Origin: Flavobacteriales bacterium
GTDB lineage: Bacteria > Bacteroidota > Bacteroidia > Flavobacteriales_F > PHOS-HE28
DNA: 64,000 bases
Assembly (NCBI GenBank): GCA_016721825.1
Contig: JADKHI010000001.1
Location: 1,492,490 to 1,556,489, forward strand
Direction: 5' to 3'
Shown: one piece after another, positions 27,386-36,846 of the stretch
Position numbering within the stretch: position 1 is the stretch's first letter
Layout: every line of letters starts with the position of its first letter
Made by a program: the position numbers and the translations under genes
Notes under the pieces: model-generated
What the model saw: the letters and a program-made list of their open reading frames with translations, nothing else
Database searches by the model: none
Told to the model about the DNA's origin: nothing

Positions 27386-28998
27386 TGCGCGCTTCACCGA
27401 TGCCCACCGAACAGGACGACGATAAAGGCCAGCTCTACTGGCTGGTGTACAACGTACGCAAGGGTATCGCGCGCCGCGTTGGTTCGTGGATCAAGCGGAA
27501 GCCTGTCGTTGCGCTGATCGTGTTCCTGGTCGCGCTGTACAGCTTGTTCGTGATGCGTGCCATGTACCAACCGTTGGTGCTCGGCTTCCGCAAGTATTTC
27601 TTCTGGGTCATCATGGCGCTGCTGGTCGTGGTGCTCGTGCGGAAGGTGTTCCGTCGATCGGCTGCGTGGAAGAAGGTGATGGGTTCGCTCGTGAGCCTCC
27701 TGTTGCTGATCGCGGTGGCCTGGTTCCTGCCGCTCGTGGTGCACTATGGATCGCAGTACGTGTACTACAACGAGCTGAACAAGGTGTCCGTGGACCAACT
27801 GCCGGTGACGGGGCACGAGCGCATCCAGCCGATCAGCTCCATCCACACCCTCACGGACCAGGAGGCACTTTCCGAAACGGAGGATGCCACGGTGCCACGC
27901 TTCGTGCGGAACAGCGAAGGGGAGTATGTGTACACCACCGCCATCGGGCCTTCCAAGGCCTACAAGGTGCAGCAGTTCAGCAAGGACATGTATGAGGTGA
28001 TCCACATCCCGGGTCAACTGCCCTCGCCGAACTTCTCATCGGGCTACCGGACCAAGGTCGATTTCGAGGTGGGTGAATTCCTCCTCCTTAGCAAGAACAC
28101 GCACACAGCCGTGGTGAAACGCTTCGACCCCTGGCAGTTCTGCACCATGGAACCCTCGGACCCGATCTACATGCAGAACGACAAGGGAGAATGGGTGCAG
28201 GTGGTCGGCTTGACCAAGTGGGTGGGCCTCATCTTCCCGCGACCTGTGTTCGGCGGGGTGATGGTGATCGAGCAACGCAAGCCATCGGACAGCTTTGCCG
28301 AACGCCTCTTCCTTGGAAAGGGCACCTTCATCCCCGCGGACAGGATCACGGAGCATGCTTACCTGCGGGGCCAGGACGTGATGCCACGCGAAGTGACCCG
28401 CTACATCGCCGAGAGCTTCCGCTTCCGGCGCGGCTTCATGGCGCCAATGCCGGGCTATCATGAAGGCGACATCCGGGTGCCCAAACTCCCCGAAGGCCAG
28501 GACCCGCAACCCTTCGTGGTCTATGCGGTGTTAAGCGACACGGTCGGCCGGCTCTACAACTACTTCGGCCTGGAGCCGCATGAGGAGACGAAGAAAGGAC
28601 TCAGTGTAAGCCTCTTCATCCCGGGCGATGGCATGCGCGGGATCTACGTCATCGATCACACCACCAGCGGTACCGCGTACCTCGGAAGCAGTGCCGTCAG
28701 TGCCAAGATCATCGAAAGCAGGAAGGAATACGATTGGTCACGCAGCTATCCGGCTGAAACACGACCCTTCATCCGCGAGGTCGGTGGCCGCGTCCGACTG
28801 TTCTGGTTAAGCACCATCGTTACGCGCGCAGGTGATGGCCACGGCCGATCGATCGGTGGCAGCCTGCCTGAGATCACCATCACCGACGCCGTCCACGGCA
28901 ATGTCATCTGGATCCCGAAGGAACTGGCGGGTTCACCGGATCGGTGGGTGGAAGTGATCGAGAAGGAAATGGAGAGCTTCTGGAAGCACGAGCCCTGA
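27385..28998 (+). CDS. Membrane protein with large soluble domain, AAA+ cluster
   Basis: 537 aa from ATG 27385, overlapping the previous stop (a second ATG lies at 27400). Three transmembrane helices occupy about residues 33-125 (VVALIVFLVALYSLFVM; FFWVIMALLVVVLV; LVSLLLLIAVAWFLPLVV). About 400 residues of mixed alpha/beta sequence follow (VGEFLLLSKNTHTAVV; YIAESFRFRRGFMAPMPGYHEGDIRVPKL; VVYAVLSDTVGRLYNYFGLEPH). No catalytic motif or known domain is seen. It is the last gene of the set; the large domain may be the business end or docking face of a membrane assembly. Confidence 0.75.
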   Translation: MRASPMPTEQDDDKGQLYWLVYNVRKGIARRVGSWIKRKPVVALIVFLVALYSLFVMRAMYQPLVLGFRKYFFWVIMALLVVVLVRKVFRRSAAWKKVMGSLVSLLLLIAVAWFLPLVVHYGSQYVYYNELNKVSVDQLPVTGHERIQPISSIHTLTDQEALSETEDATVPRFVRNSEGEYVYTTAIGPSKAYKVQQFSKDMYEVIHIPGQLPSPNFSSGYRTKVDFEVGEFLLLSKNTHTAVVKRFDPWQFCTMEPSDPIYMQNDKGEWVQVVGLTKWVGLIFPRPVFGGVMVIEQRKPSDSFAERLFLGKGTFIPADRITEHAYLRGQDVMPREVTRYIAESFRFRRGFMAPMPGYHEGDIRVPKLPEGQDPQPFVVYAVLSDTVGRLYNYFGLEPHEETKKGLSVSLFIPGDGMRGIYVIDHTTSGTAYLGSSAVSAKIIESRKEYDWSRSYPAETRPFIREVGGRVRLFWLSTIVTRAGDGHGRSIGGSLPEITITDAVHGNVIWIPKELAGSPDRWVEVIEKEMESFWKHEP

Positions 28999-29050
28999 CC
29001 CAGGGGAAGGGAGCTGCACCGGACCACGATGCCGGGCCGCAGCGCTTGCG

Positions 29051-29599
29051 CTACCGCCCGTAGTAGAACACGATGCTCGCCTTCGCCAGCATTTGACCGT
29101 TCAAGGTGTAACCCACCACAGCGGGCGTGGCGTTCGCATCCAGCCCGAGCTTGTCGGTCTTCAACGCAAACACGGTGACGATGTATTGATGCGCACCATG
29201 GCCCGGCGGCGGACAGGGACCACCGTAGCCCGGCCCACCGAAGTCCGTGCGGCTCTGGATCGCGCCGCTGGGCATGCCAGGGTTGCCGGGGGTTCCGGCA
29301 CCGCTGGGCAGCTCCTTCGTGGTAGCCGGTAGGTCGAAGGCCAGCCAGTGCCACCAGCCGCTGCCCGTGGGCGCATCGGGATCGTACACGGTGATCGCAA
29401 AGCTCTTCGTGCCTTCCGGCGCGTTGGCCCAGCTGAGCTGAGGGCTGATGTTCTCGCCCGTGCAACCGAAGCTGTTGAACACCTGCCGCATGGTGGCCTG
29501 CCCGCCCACATCGTTGCTGCTGAGGGTGAAGGTGGCGGGGCTCTGCGCGCTCATGCTGAGAGAGAGCATCAACGCAGGAAGAAGAAGATGGGTTCGCAT
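29051..29599 (-). CDS. YbhB/YbcL-type PEBP family protein, secreted
   Basis: 182 aa from ATG 29599. Signal peptide MRTHLLLPALMLSLSMSAQ, then the PEBP signature: GENISPQLSWANAPEGTKSFAITVYDPDAPTGSGWWHW, the anion pocket DFGGPGYGGPCPPPGHGAHQYIVTVFAL, and a C-terminal strand. Phosphatidylethanolamine-binding-protein-like proteins of this bacterial class are periplasmic, with no firmly known ligand. An upstream in-frame extension reaching 30280 is only the antisense of the transporter gene. Confidence 0.92.
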   Translation of the reverse strand: MRTHLLLPALMLSLSMSAQSPATFTLSSNDVGGQATMRQVFNSFGCTGENISPQLSWANAPEGTKSFAITVYDPDAPTGSGWWHWLAFDLPATTKELPSGAGTPGNPGMPSGAIQSRTDFGGPGYGGPCPPPGHGAHQYIVTVFALKTDKLGLDANATPAVVGYTLNGQMLAKASIVFYYGR

Positions 29600-29631
29600 G
29601 GTGAAAGGTAACAAGGCGATACGCGAACTGT

Positions 29632-31086
29632 TCACGCGCCGAAGACCACACCGCCCAGCAACGCCCACAGGCCCATCAGCAGTGCCACGCCCACCAGGTC
29701 CATCCACACACCCACCTTCACCATCTGCTTCACACTGAGGTGCCCGCTGGCGAACACGATGGCTTGCATGGGGCTGGCGATGGGCAACATGAAACCGCAG
29801 CTCGCGGCAAGGGTGGCCGGGATCATCACCATCAAGGGAGCCATGCCCCAGGCCTCGGCCGTGCGCGCCAGGATCGGCAGCACCAAGCTGGCCACCGCTG
29901 TGTTCGAACCCAGTTCGCTGAGCAGGGTCACACCCGTGGCGATGGCACCCACCTGCAGCACATCCGATCCCGTTCGCCAACCGACGAGCGCCTGACCGAT
30001 CGTGCTGCTCAATCCGCTCGCATCGATGCCACCGGCGATCGCGAAGCCGCTGCCGATCAGGAGCACCACACCCCATGGAATGCGCTGCTGCGCGAAGTCC
30101 CAGTCGAGCAAAGTGCGCTTCTCCCCTTTTGATGGAAGCACGAAGAGCACGAGCCCACCAAGCATGCCCACGGCCGGATCGCTCATGCGTTGCAGCCCGA
30201 GCCACCCGCGCCAGCCGTGCAATGTGAAGGCCTCGCTGAACACAATGTCGTCGCCCGTCATCCAGAGCAAGGCCGTACACGCGAACACGATACCTGCGAT
30301 CCGCTCATCGCGTGAGGCGCGACCGAGCGCCTTCAGTTGCGTGCGCAAGGCATGGCGTTCCACGGAGGCTGCACCAGGCAGACGGAAGAGCACGCGTGTA
30401 AGCAGCAGCCAGGTGATCCCCAGAAAGAGAAAGGCATAGGGCACACCGAAGAGCATCCACTGGCCGAAGCCGAGCGCCGGTTCCGTAGGGAACTCCTGCT
30501 TCCACATGGCCATCATGACCAGATTGGGTGGCGTACCTACCGGCGTTGCCATACCGCCGATGGTGGCACCGTAGCTCACCGCCAACGCCAGCACCGCCCC
30601 GAACCCCTTCTCCGAACCGGTGGTGCGTAACAAGCTCAACGCGATCGGCAACATCACCAACACAGCCGCAGTGCTGTTGATCCACATGCTCAAGGCCCCG
30701 CTTGCGAGCAACGTTCCCAACACCAGGCGTGGTGGCGAAGCGCCGATGCGGCTCACGGTCCACAACGCGAAGCGGTTGTGCAGCCCGCTGCGTTCCACGC
30801 CCAAGGCCAACAGAAAGCCCCCGATGAAGAGGAAGATGATGTCGCGCCCGTAGTGCGCGGCCGTGGCAGGCAGGTCCTGGATGCCAAGCAGGGGGAAGAG
30901 CACCAACGGCAACAACGCAGTGACCGGGATCGGCACGCATTCGCTGATCCACCACACCGCCATCCACAGCACCGTGCCCGCCATGGCCGCTTGTGCATCA
31001 CCGATGTAACGTAACGCCAGGAAGACCACGAGGCCCAATGCAGGACCGAGCAGGCGGAAGAAGAGGGCGCGCGAAGTAGCGGTCAT
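29632..31086 (-). CDS. SLC13/DASS family divalent anion:sodium symporter
   Basis: 484 aa from ATG 31086 (a TTG at 31098 is possible). Around 11-12 hydrophobic segments, with the DASS signatures MWINSTAAVLVMLPIALSLL, SYGATIGGMATPVGTPPNLVMM (first ion/substrate site) and LLSELGSNTAVASLVLPILARTAEAWGM plus LAASCGFMLPIASPMQAIVFASG (second repeat). The family imports dicarboxylates, citrate or sulfate with sodium; SNT motifs in both halves suggest carboxylates. Inner membrane. Transcribed with the PEBP gene, 32 bp apart. Confidence 0.92.
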   Translation of the reverse strand: MTATSRALFFRLLGPALGLVVFLALRYIGDAQAAMAGTVLWMAVWWISECVPIPVTALLPLVLFPLLGIQDLPATAAHYGRDIIFLFIGGFLLALGVERSGLHNRFALWTVSRIGASPPRLVLGTLLASGALSMWINSTAAVLVMLPIALSLLRTTGSEKGFGAVLALAVSYGATIGGMATPVGTPPNLVMMAMWKQEFPTEPALGFGQWMLFGVPYAFLFLGITWLLLTRVLFRLPGAASVERHALRTQLKALGRASRDERIAGIVFACTALLWMTGDDIVFSEAFTLHGWRGWLGLQRMSDPAVGMLGGLVLFVLPSKGEKRTLLDWDFAQQRIPWGVVLLIGSGFAIAGGIDASGLSSTIGQALVGWRTGSDVLQVGAIATGVTLLSELGSNTAVASLVLPILARTAEAWGMAPLMVMIPATLAASCGFMLPIASPMQAIVFASGHLSVKQMVKVGVWMDLVGVALLMGLWALLGGVVFGA

Positions 31087-31128
31087 CGGGTGCGGCAAGA
31101 TAGCGGTGGTCCCATGGCCGGGACACGA

Positions 31129-32367
31129 TCACTCCTCCACCTGCGTCCGCAACAGATCATCCAACGTTTCGCGGCGGCGTATGATGCGTGCCTTGCCCTT
31201 CTCCACAAGCACCTCGGGTGGGCGAAAGCGGCTGTTGTAGTTGCTCGCCATGCTCCAGCCGTAAGCACCGGCGTTCTGGAAAGCCAAGAGATCACCCTCG
31301 CGCACCTCGTTCAGCTTGCGGTCCCAACCGAACGTGTCGGTCTCGCAGATATACCCGGCCACAGTGTAGATGCGCGGCTTCCCGGAGGGGTTGCTCACGT
31401 TCACGATGTGGTGGTAGCTCCCGTACAGCATTGGACGGATGAGGTGGTTGAGGCCGCTATCCACTCCCGCGAACACCGTAGCGGTGGTGTGCTTGACCTG
31501 ATCGACACGCGCCAGCAGCACTCCCGATGCGCTCACCAGGAACTTGCCCGGTTCGAACCACACTTCGACCGGCCGCGCACGACCACTGTTGAAAGCGGCG
31601 ATGCGTTCACCAAGACGCTGTCCCAGCTCCTCGATGTCGGTCTCGATGTCGTCCGGCTTGTAGGGTACCTTGAAGCCGCTGCCGAGGTCGAGGAAGGTGA
31701 GGTCGGGGAACGAAGGTGCCAGCTCCAGGATCAGCTCCGCGCCTTGCAGAAACACCTCCGCATCGAGAATGTCGCTGCCGGTGTGCATGTGCAGCCCGTT
31801 CACCTTCAGGCCCGTGCTCTGCATGATGCGCTGAACGTGCCGTAGCTGATGGATGCTGATGCCGAACTTGCTGTCGATGTGGCCTGTGCTGATGCGCTCG
31901 TTGCCGCCCGCCATGATGTGCGGATTGAAGCGGATGCACACGGGCACCCTGCCCCCGAAGTCGTGCCCGAAATGCTCCAGCACGCTGAGCGAATCGATGT
32001 TGATGTGCACACCCAGTTCCACCGCTCGTTGGTACTCGGTGTAGGCGACCATGTTCGGCGTGAACAGGACCTCCTGCGGGGTGAAGCCTGCGTATAACGC
32101 GAGCTCGACCTCTTCGATGCTCACCGCATCCAGTCCACAACCTTGCGCGCGCAAGTGGCGAAGCACGTTCACGTTCGTGAGCGCTTTGCAGGCATACAGC
32201 ACCTTGAGATCAACACCCTTGAACGCATTCTTCAACCGCTGCACTTGAGCGGTCATCACCGCAGAGTCGTACACATACACCGGCGTGCCAGCGAGCGCTG
32301 CCAGCTCTTCCATTGCGACACCACCGAGGTGGTAGCGTCCTTCCTTCAGTTCCAAGGCCTGTTCCAT
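31129..32367 (-). CDS. lysA: Diaminopimelate decarboxylase
   Basis: 412 aa from ATG 32367 (MEQALELKEGRYHLGGVAME). A fold-type III PLP enzyme: the PLP lysine is in VLYACKALTN, the phosphate loop is FLDLGSGFKVPY, the substrate-binding segment is WFEPGKFLV (the usual EPGR arginine is Lys), the active-site Cys is in GYICETDTFGWDR, and the C-terminal Tyr lies in NAGAYGWSMASNYNSR. It converts meso-diaminopimelate to lysine and CO2. The length is normal. It is divergent from the AsmA-like gene, with a short (~60-80 bp) shared promoter space. Confidence 0.92.
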   Translation of the reverse strand: MEQALELKEGRYHLGGVAMEELAALAGTPVYVYDSAVMTAQVQRLKNAFKGVDLKVLYACKALTNVNVLRHLRAQGCGLDAVSIEEVELALYAGFTPQEVLFTPNMVAYTEYQRAVELGVHINIDSLSVLEHFGHDFGGRVPVCIRFNPHIMAGGNERISTGHIDSKFGISIHQLRHVQRIMQSTGLKVNGLHMHTGSDILDAEVFLQGAELILELAPSFPDLTFLDLGSGFKVPYKPDDIETDIEELGQRLGERIAAFNSGRARPVEVWFEPGKFLVSASGVLLARVDQVKHTTATVFAGVDSGLNHLIRPMLYGSYHHIVNVSNPSGKPRIYTVAGYICETDTFGWDRKLNEVREGDLLAFQNAGAYGWSMASNYNSRFRPPEVLVEKGKARIIRRRETLDDLLRTQVEE

Positions 32368-32425
32368 GCCGCGAAAGTAGCCGTCGGTCACTGCCTGACC
32401 TGTGGCTGACGAACGACAGCCTGCG

Positions 32426-34204
32426 ATGCCGATCTTCATCGCCCCGATGAGCCCTTCGCCCGAACGTCCCCGCTCCCGTTGGCGCCTGCTACGCCGCGTG
32501 TTGCTCGGCGTGCTCGTGCTTGTAGTGCTCGCCCTCATCGCCCTATCCATCTGGTACCATTCTCATGGGCAACAGTGGCTGGACCGCACCGTGCGTGAGC
32601 GCATCGATGAGGTGGTGGACCGCGCCAGTGTGGAGGGCTACACCTTCACCCTCGGCGACCTGGAGACGGACGCACGGAACGGCGACCTCGTTGTGACCGG
32701 TGCGCGGCTCTCCTTCGACAGCACGTTGATGGACAGCCTGAAGCTCGGGCGGCTGGACTACCTCTTCGCCGCGCAGGCCGACCGGATAGCGTTGCGTGGC
32801 CTGAGCTTCTGGCGCCTGTTGCTCTACCGTGAGTTCAAGGCCGAAGCCATCGAGCTGGTGGCGCCCGACCTGCGCTACATCATGGGCGGTGCACGCCTCA
32901 ACATGGCCGCACCGTTCCAGCGCATCGATGGTGGTGGGGGCGTGCGCATTGGCCTGCTCGAAGTGGACACGGTGCTGATCCGGCGTGCTGCCTGTGCGGT
33001 GGAGGACCTTGGCGACCGTCTGCCACGGCTGGACATTGCCGGGCTCGAGGTCGCCGCCACGCAGTTACGCCTTGCGGTGGGCAAGCATCAACAACACGTG
33101 TGGGTCAGCACCGAAGAGGCCACCTTCAACCTCGATAGCTTGGGCACCACGTTGCCCGACGGTGCGCACCTGCATTGCGGCCGCATCACGCTGGACCGTC
33201 GCTCGCGTACCGGAAACATCCGGGACCTGCGCCTGGATCCTTCAGCGCACGACCTCGACAGCAACGCCACCGACCGTGTGCAACGCACGGTGCTCGCGTT
33301 GCACGTGAACAACATCGCGTTCAACGGAATGGACGTGGACCGCCTGATCACCCACCAGGTGTTGAGCATGCGCAAGTTGCTGGTGGACGGTGCGCAGCTG
33401 GATGCGTCGCTCGATAAGACCTTGCCTGATACCCCACCACAGGCCCGCGCCCTGCCACCGGCGGCTCTTCTGGCCCTGCGGTTCGCGGTGGAAGTGGACA
33501 CCCTCGCCATCCGCGAGGCGAACGTGCGGTACCGCGAACGCGATGCCACCACCGGGCGTTGGGGTCAACTGCCGTTCACGCACATGCAGGCGCGCTTCGC
33601 CCATGTGTCCAACACCGTGGACACGCGCGCTGCACCCGTTCCACTTTCTGGCACCTTCAGCGGTGTGCTCTTCGACAGTGCTGCGTTCAGTGGCACCTAT
33701 GATGCGGAGCTCGGAGGATCACAAGGGTTCACCTTCACCGCCCAAGTTCGTGAGCTGCCCTGCTTGCAACTGGACCAGGCCACCCGGCCCTTGTTGCGCA
33801 TGGTGGTAGAGGATGGCCAACTGCACCAGCTCGACCTTCGCATCGTAGGTGATGAACGGCGCGCGAAAGGCACCGTGGCCATGCGCATGAGCGATCTGCG
33901 CGTTCGCGTGGAGCCAGGGACACCTGCTGAGGAACGCCACAGCATGTTCGGAGCGCTCCTGGAAACGATGCTCGCGGAAGAGTATGGCGGTGGCCTCGAC
34001 ATGGACCGGCGCAAGAGCTACCAAGTGGAGCGCAACACTGAGCGAGGGGTGTTCACCTACATCTGGCATGTGCTGCGCGAAGGCATCGCACGCAACCTGC
34101 TGCCCGAGGCGATGGGACGTGTGAAGGGCATGATCCGCATGGACAAGGCCAAGTTGCGCGCTGCACGCACCGAGCGACGGGCGCGCAAGCGAACGCCGAA
34201 GTAG
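32426..34204 (+). CDS. AsmA/DUF748-like envelope protein
   Basis: About 592 aa; the exact start is unsure (ATG 32426, ATG 32447 or GTG 32402). A basic N-terminus (RPRSRWRLLRR) and one transmembrane helix (VLLGVLVLVVLALIALSIWY) are followed by a long beta-strand repeat region (GDLETDARNGDLVVTGARLSFD; IALRGLSFWRLLL; DTLAIREANVRYRER; FSGVLFDSAAFSGTYDAEL). That is the look of AsmA-like/DUF748 proteins, thought to bridge the periplasm and move lipids or help outer-membrane assembly. Ends in a basic tail. The family level is moderately sure, the function inferred. Confidence 0.65.
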   Translation: MPIFIAPMSPSPERPRSRWRLLRRVLLGVLVLVVLALIALSIWYHSHGQQWLDRTVRERIDEVVDRASVEGYTFTLGDLETDARNGDLVVTGARLSFDSTLMDSLKLGRLDYLFAAQADRIALRGLSFWRLLLYREFKAEAIELVAPDLRYIMGGARLNMAAPFQRIDGGGGVRIGLLEVDTVLIRRAACAVEDLGDRLPRLDIAGLEVAATQLRLAVGKHQQHVWVSTEEATFNLDSLGTTLPDGAHLHCGRITLDRRSRTGNIRDLRLDPSAHDLDSNATDRVQRTVLALHVNNIAFNGMDVDRLITHQVLSMRKLLVDGAQLDASLDKTLPDTPPQARALPPAALLALRFAVEVDTLAIREANVRYRERDATTGRWGQLPFTHMQARFAHVSNTVDTRAAPVPLSGTFSGVLFDSAAFSGTYDAELGGSQGFTFTAQVRELPCLQLDQATRPLLRMVVEDGQLHQLDLRIVGDERRAKGTVAMRMSDLRVRVEPGTPAEERHSMFGALLETMLAEEYGGGLDMDRRKSYQVERNTERGVFTYIWHVLREGIARNLLPEAMGRVKGMIRMDKAKLRAARTERRARKRTPK

Positions 34205-34211
34205 GCAGAGC

Positions 34212-35084
34212 TCAGTACGAGCTCGGCATCAACGCATCCACGCAGATGATGATGTCCGCCTTGCCATGGTGCTCCTTCGCGAGCGTGCTCATGTCCTCCT
34301 GCGTGATGGTGGCGATCGTGACCTGCTTCAGCTCAGGACGTGCACGCTTCAAGTACCAGCCGATGGCCTCGTGAAAGTCCGAATGGTAGCTGCCGTTGAA
34401 GTGCAGGAAGCGAGCTCCTGGCTTCGTGTTCGCGGCGATGAAGTGGGCCATGGTAGCATCCTTCAAGGCCTGCGCCTTCACCGTGTTGGGTCCACCGTGT
34501 TCACCCATCATGGTCAGCATCTTCACATAACCGGGCAGTCCGGGGTCGAAGGCGATCGGCAACGGCGCGATCCAGCTGCGCTCGTTCAGCGGCACGGTGT
34601 CAAGTGCTTCGAATCCGCCCTTGCTCACCGCGCGGGCATAGCGGCGCGGCACGTTGGTGGCCACGAAGGGCAGCTGTTTCTCCTTCGCAAAGGCCAGCAG
34701 GGGCGCGTAGTCGGTCTTGTGGTTCGGCCACAGGCTTGCCAGCGTATCCAAGCCTTCGGCATCAACCTCGCCACGCAGGTACTGGTCCACGGCGGCTTGG
34801 TCATCGGCTTCGACCATTTCGGCACCGATCACCAAGGGCCCTTGCGCCAGCAGCTCGCGCATCACCACCAGCTCCATCCAGTGCGCGATCGGATTGTTGT
34901 GCAGCTCACCGAACAGGATCACATCGCCTTCGCCTACCAAGCGCACCATTTGCTTCTCCGAGAGCTTCTTTCCCTTCCCGTCGAAGAGCGCATAGGCCGG
35001 TCGCACCTGCGCTTGTACGAAGGAGGTGAACGACGCGCACAGGAGCAGCAGCGCTTTACGTCCGAAGGGTGGAATACCGTGCAT
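34212..35084 (-). CDS. ChaN-family (Tiki/haem-binding uptake) protein
   Basis: 290 aa from ATG 35084, which gives a signal peptide (FGRKALLLLCASFTSFVQAQ); a GTG at 35120 is an alternative. Conserved ChaN blocks: VILFGELHNNPIAHWMELVVMREL, LVIGAEMVEADDQAAVDQYLRGE, PFVATNVPRRYARAVSKGGFEAL and FLHFNGSYHSDFHEAIGWYLKR. The family includes Campylobacter ChaN, which binds haem dimers, and belongs to the Tiki/TraB metalloprotease clan (GELHNN carries Glu/His). It is probably periplasmic. The next upstream gene ends about 40 bp away on the same strand. Confidence 0.88.
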   Translation of the reverse strand: MHGIPPFGRKALLLLCASFTSFVQAQVRPAYALFDGKGKKLSEKQMVRLVGEGDVILFGELHNNPIAHWMELVVMRELLAQGPLVIGAEMVEADDQAAVDQYLRGEVDAEGLDTLASLWPNHKTDYAPLLAFAKEKQLPFVATNVPRRYARAVSKGGFEALDTVPLNERSWIAPLPIAFDPGLPGYVKMLTMMGEHGGPNTVKAQALKDATMAHFIAANTKPGARFLHFNGSYHSDFHEAIGWYLKRARPELKQVTIATITQEDMSTLAKEHHGKADIIICVDALMPSSY

Positions 35085-35123
35085 CAGGTAGAGGAGGATG
35101 AAGGCCGGGGTACGGTTCACGAA

Positions 35124-35570
35124 CTAGGCGGGCAATAGACGCTTCAGCACAGCGGCCCAATCGGGGTATTGCGAGGTGCCGAAGTGGATCCACTCCCCCT
35201 CGAAGGGCAAGGCCCCGTTGTTGGGATGCGCATCGATCAGGAAGTCGCCCTTGTTGAGGTGCTTGGTGGGCGAAATGATCAGGCGTTTGTAGCCAACGTC
35301 GCCGAGGTGCTGCTGTACCCAATCCAGCTTGTGCTGCCAGGCACCGGGGTTCTTCCAAGGCGCGGTGCTCAAGATGTAGGTGTGGTACGCACTGCTCAAC
35401 TGGCGGAACGCATCGAGCGCTCCGGGCATCGGCTTCAGACCTTCGAAGACCCCGGGGATCTCGTCGGGATTCGCGGCATACTCGGCCCGGACCGCCGGAG
35501 GCACGTGTTCAATGGCATGGGCCAGGTCGGCGAGCACGTCGTCCATGGCGATGTAGAGGATCTTCTTCAT
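35124..35570 (-). CDS. 5'(3')-deoxyribonucleotidase-like HAD protein with altered nucleophile
   Basis: 148 aa. The order of motifs matches the NT5C-type HAD phosphatase: N-terminal ILYIAMDDVLADL, middle ILSTAPWKNPGAWQHKLDWVQQHL (motif II Ser/Thr) and DFLIDAHPNNGALPFEGEWIHF (motif III/IV region). In active members motif I reads DxDxV; here the first Asp is Ala8 (codon GCC), so the catalytic nucleophile appears lost while the general acid D10 remains. It may be a non-catalytic binder or a redirected enzyme, or the base may be wrong. It lies in a minus-strand run with ChaN and the DUF6544-like gene. Confidence 0.8.
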   Translation of the reverse strand: MKKILYIAMDDVLADLAHAIEHVPPAVRAEYAANPDEIPGVFEGLKPMPGALDAFRQLSSAYHTYILSTAPWKNPGAWQHKLDWVQQHLGDVGYKRLIISPTKHLNKGDFLIDAHPNNGALPFEGEWIHFGTSQYPDWAAVLKRLLPA

Positions 35571-35613
35571 GGGTGGGGGAATGCGGTCGGGGTGAAGTTC
35601 GGTGTTGTCCGCT

Positions 35614-36711
35614 TCAGAATGAAACGTCGTAGGCGATGGAGCGCAACGTGAAGCGGCCGTAAGTGAACGGACCGGAGGGCAATTGCCAGATCGTTTCACC
35701 GTAGCCCGGCACTAAGCGGCCATCGATGGTGCGGTGGTCGCGCATGGGCGTACTGAAACGACGCTTCTGCGGAGCCGCTGGCGGTGCGACCACATAGCGG
35801 TCATCACTGAAGAAGTCCACCAACCGGTGCTGCGCGTCGAACAGCAGCGTAGCATGGATGGTGATGCCTCCGTTCGAAAAGGTCGCCTGCGCGCTGCGCT
35901 CCTCCACGGCGGACCAGGTGATGCGCGGGTCCAACAAGGCCCCAGGAGCGAACAGGCACAGGTCGTTGAACCAGGTGACCGTTTCAGCCGTGTCCATTTC
36001 GGGACCCTTCATGTTCATCACGGGCACAAGTCCCGCCAACTTGATCAACATGGTCGCGTGCCCATCTTCGTATGCATGCAAGCCTTTGGTGGGCAATCCC
36101 TTCATGGTGGCATCCATCCAGAAGAACCGTGCGGGCACATCGAAGCGGTTCACCTGCACCGTAGTGAAAGGCATCCACGGCCCGCCTTCGCTTCGGATGC
36201 TGCCTTGAAAGGTGATGCGCATGTTCCGGGGTTCCAAGGTGCCAACCACACCCGCTGTGCGGAGGTAGTGCTGTACACAGGTCGGAAGCGCCACCAGGTC
36301 GGCTTCTGTGATGCGGTGCGCAGGCAACGCGGCGGTCGCCTCCACCGTGCGGTCAACGGCCCTGGTATAGTGGCGCTTGAAGTTCCAAGAGGCCGCGCCG
36401 ACGATCACCGCCAGCAGTACCAAGAGGTTGGCCACGGTACCGAAACGTGCATCATGCCAATGCAAGGCAATGAGGACCTGCGAGCAGAGAAGAGCGACCG
36501 CTGCTACCACCCACCACTTCTCGGAACGCATCAGCAACAGCACAGCGGCCAGTACGAACAGCGCACCGGCCATGCCCCACACTACACCCAAGGGCCGACC
36601 GATGGTCTTGGTGAGCGCGCTCACTTCAGCCCAACCGAAGGCTTTCGCCACGCCAAGCCCATGGATGAGGCCGTGCAGAACGAGAAGGGCGACGAGCGCG
36701 GTACGGAGCAT
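35614..36711 (-). CDS. DUF6544-like membrane protein
   Basis: 365 aa. Four N-terminal transmembrane helices (about 1-110: ALVALLVLHGLIHGLGVAKAF; VVWGMAGALFVLAAVLLLM; WVVAAVALLCSQVLIAL; ANLLVLLAVIVGAASW). A soluble domain of about 250 residues has VQHYLRTAGVVG, FQGSIRSEGGPWMPFTTVQ, WFNDLCLFAPGALLDPRITW and GRLVPGYGETIWQLPSGPFTYGRF, which I recognise as DUF6544. No biochemical role is known for the family. Confidence 0.75.
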   Translation of the reverse strand: MLRTALVALLVLHGLIHGLGVAKAFGWAEVSALTKTIGRPLGVVWGMAGALFVLAAVLLLMRSEKWWVVAAVALLCSQVLIALHWHDARFGTVANLLVLLAVIVGAASWNFKRHYTRAVDRTVEATAALPAHRITEADLVALPTCVQHYLRTAGVVGTLEPRNMRITFQGSIRSEGGPWMPFTTVQVNRFDVPARFFWMDATMKGLPTKGLHAYEDGHATMLIKLAGLVPVMNMKGPEMDTAETVTWFNDLCLFAPGALLDPRITWSAVEERSAQATFSNGGITIHATLLFDAQHRLVDFFSDDRYVVAPPAAPQKRRFSTPMRDHRTIDGRLVPGYGETIWQLPSGPFTYGRFTLRSIAYDVSF

Positions 36712-36846
36712 GTTCGTGGATCATCACGAAGGTCGACCATAGGAAAGGTGCGCCGAGGTGAGCTTCGTCAACATCTACCACTTTCATGTGAGCGCAGCGC
36801 CCACGCCGACAGGACAAGCCGCCTTGTGGCTTCAAAACCCTGACCC

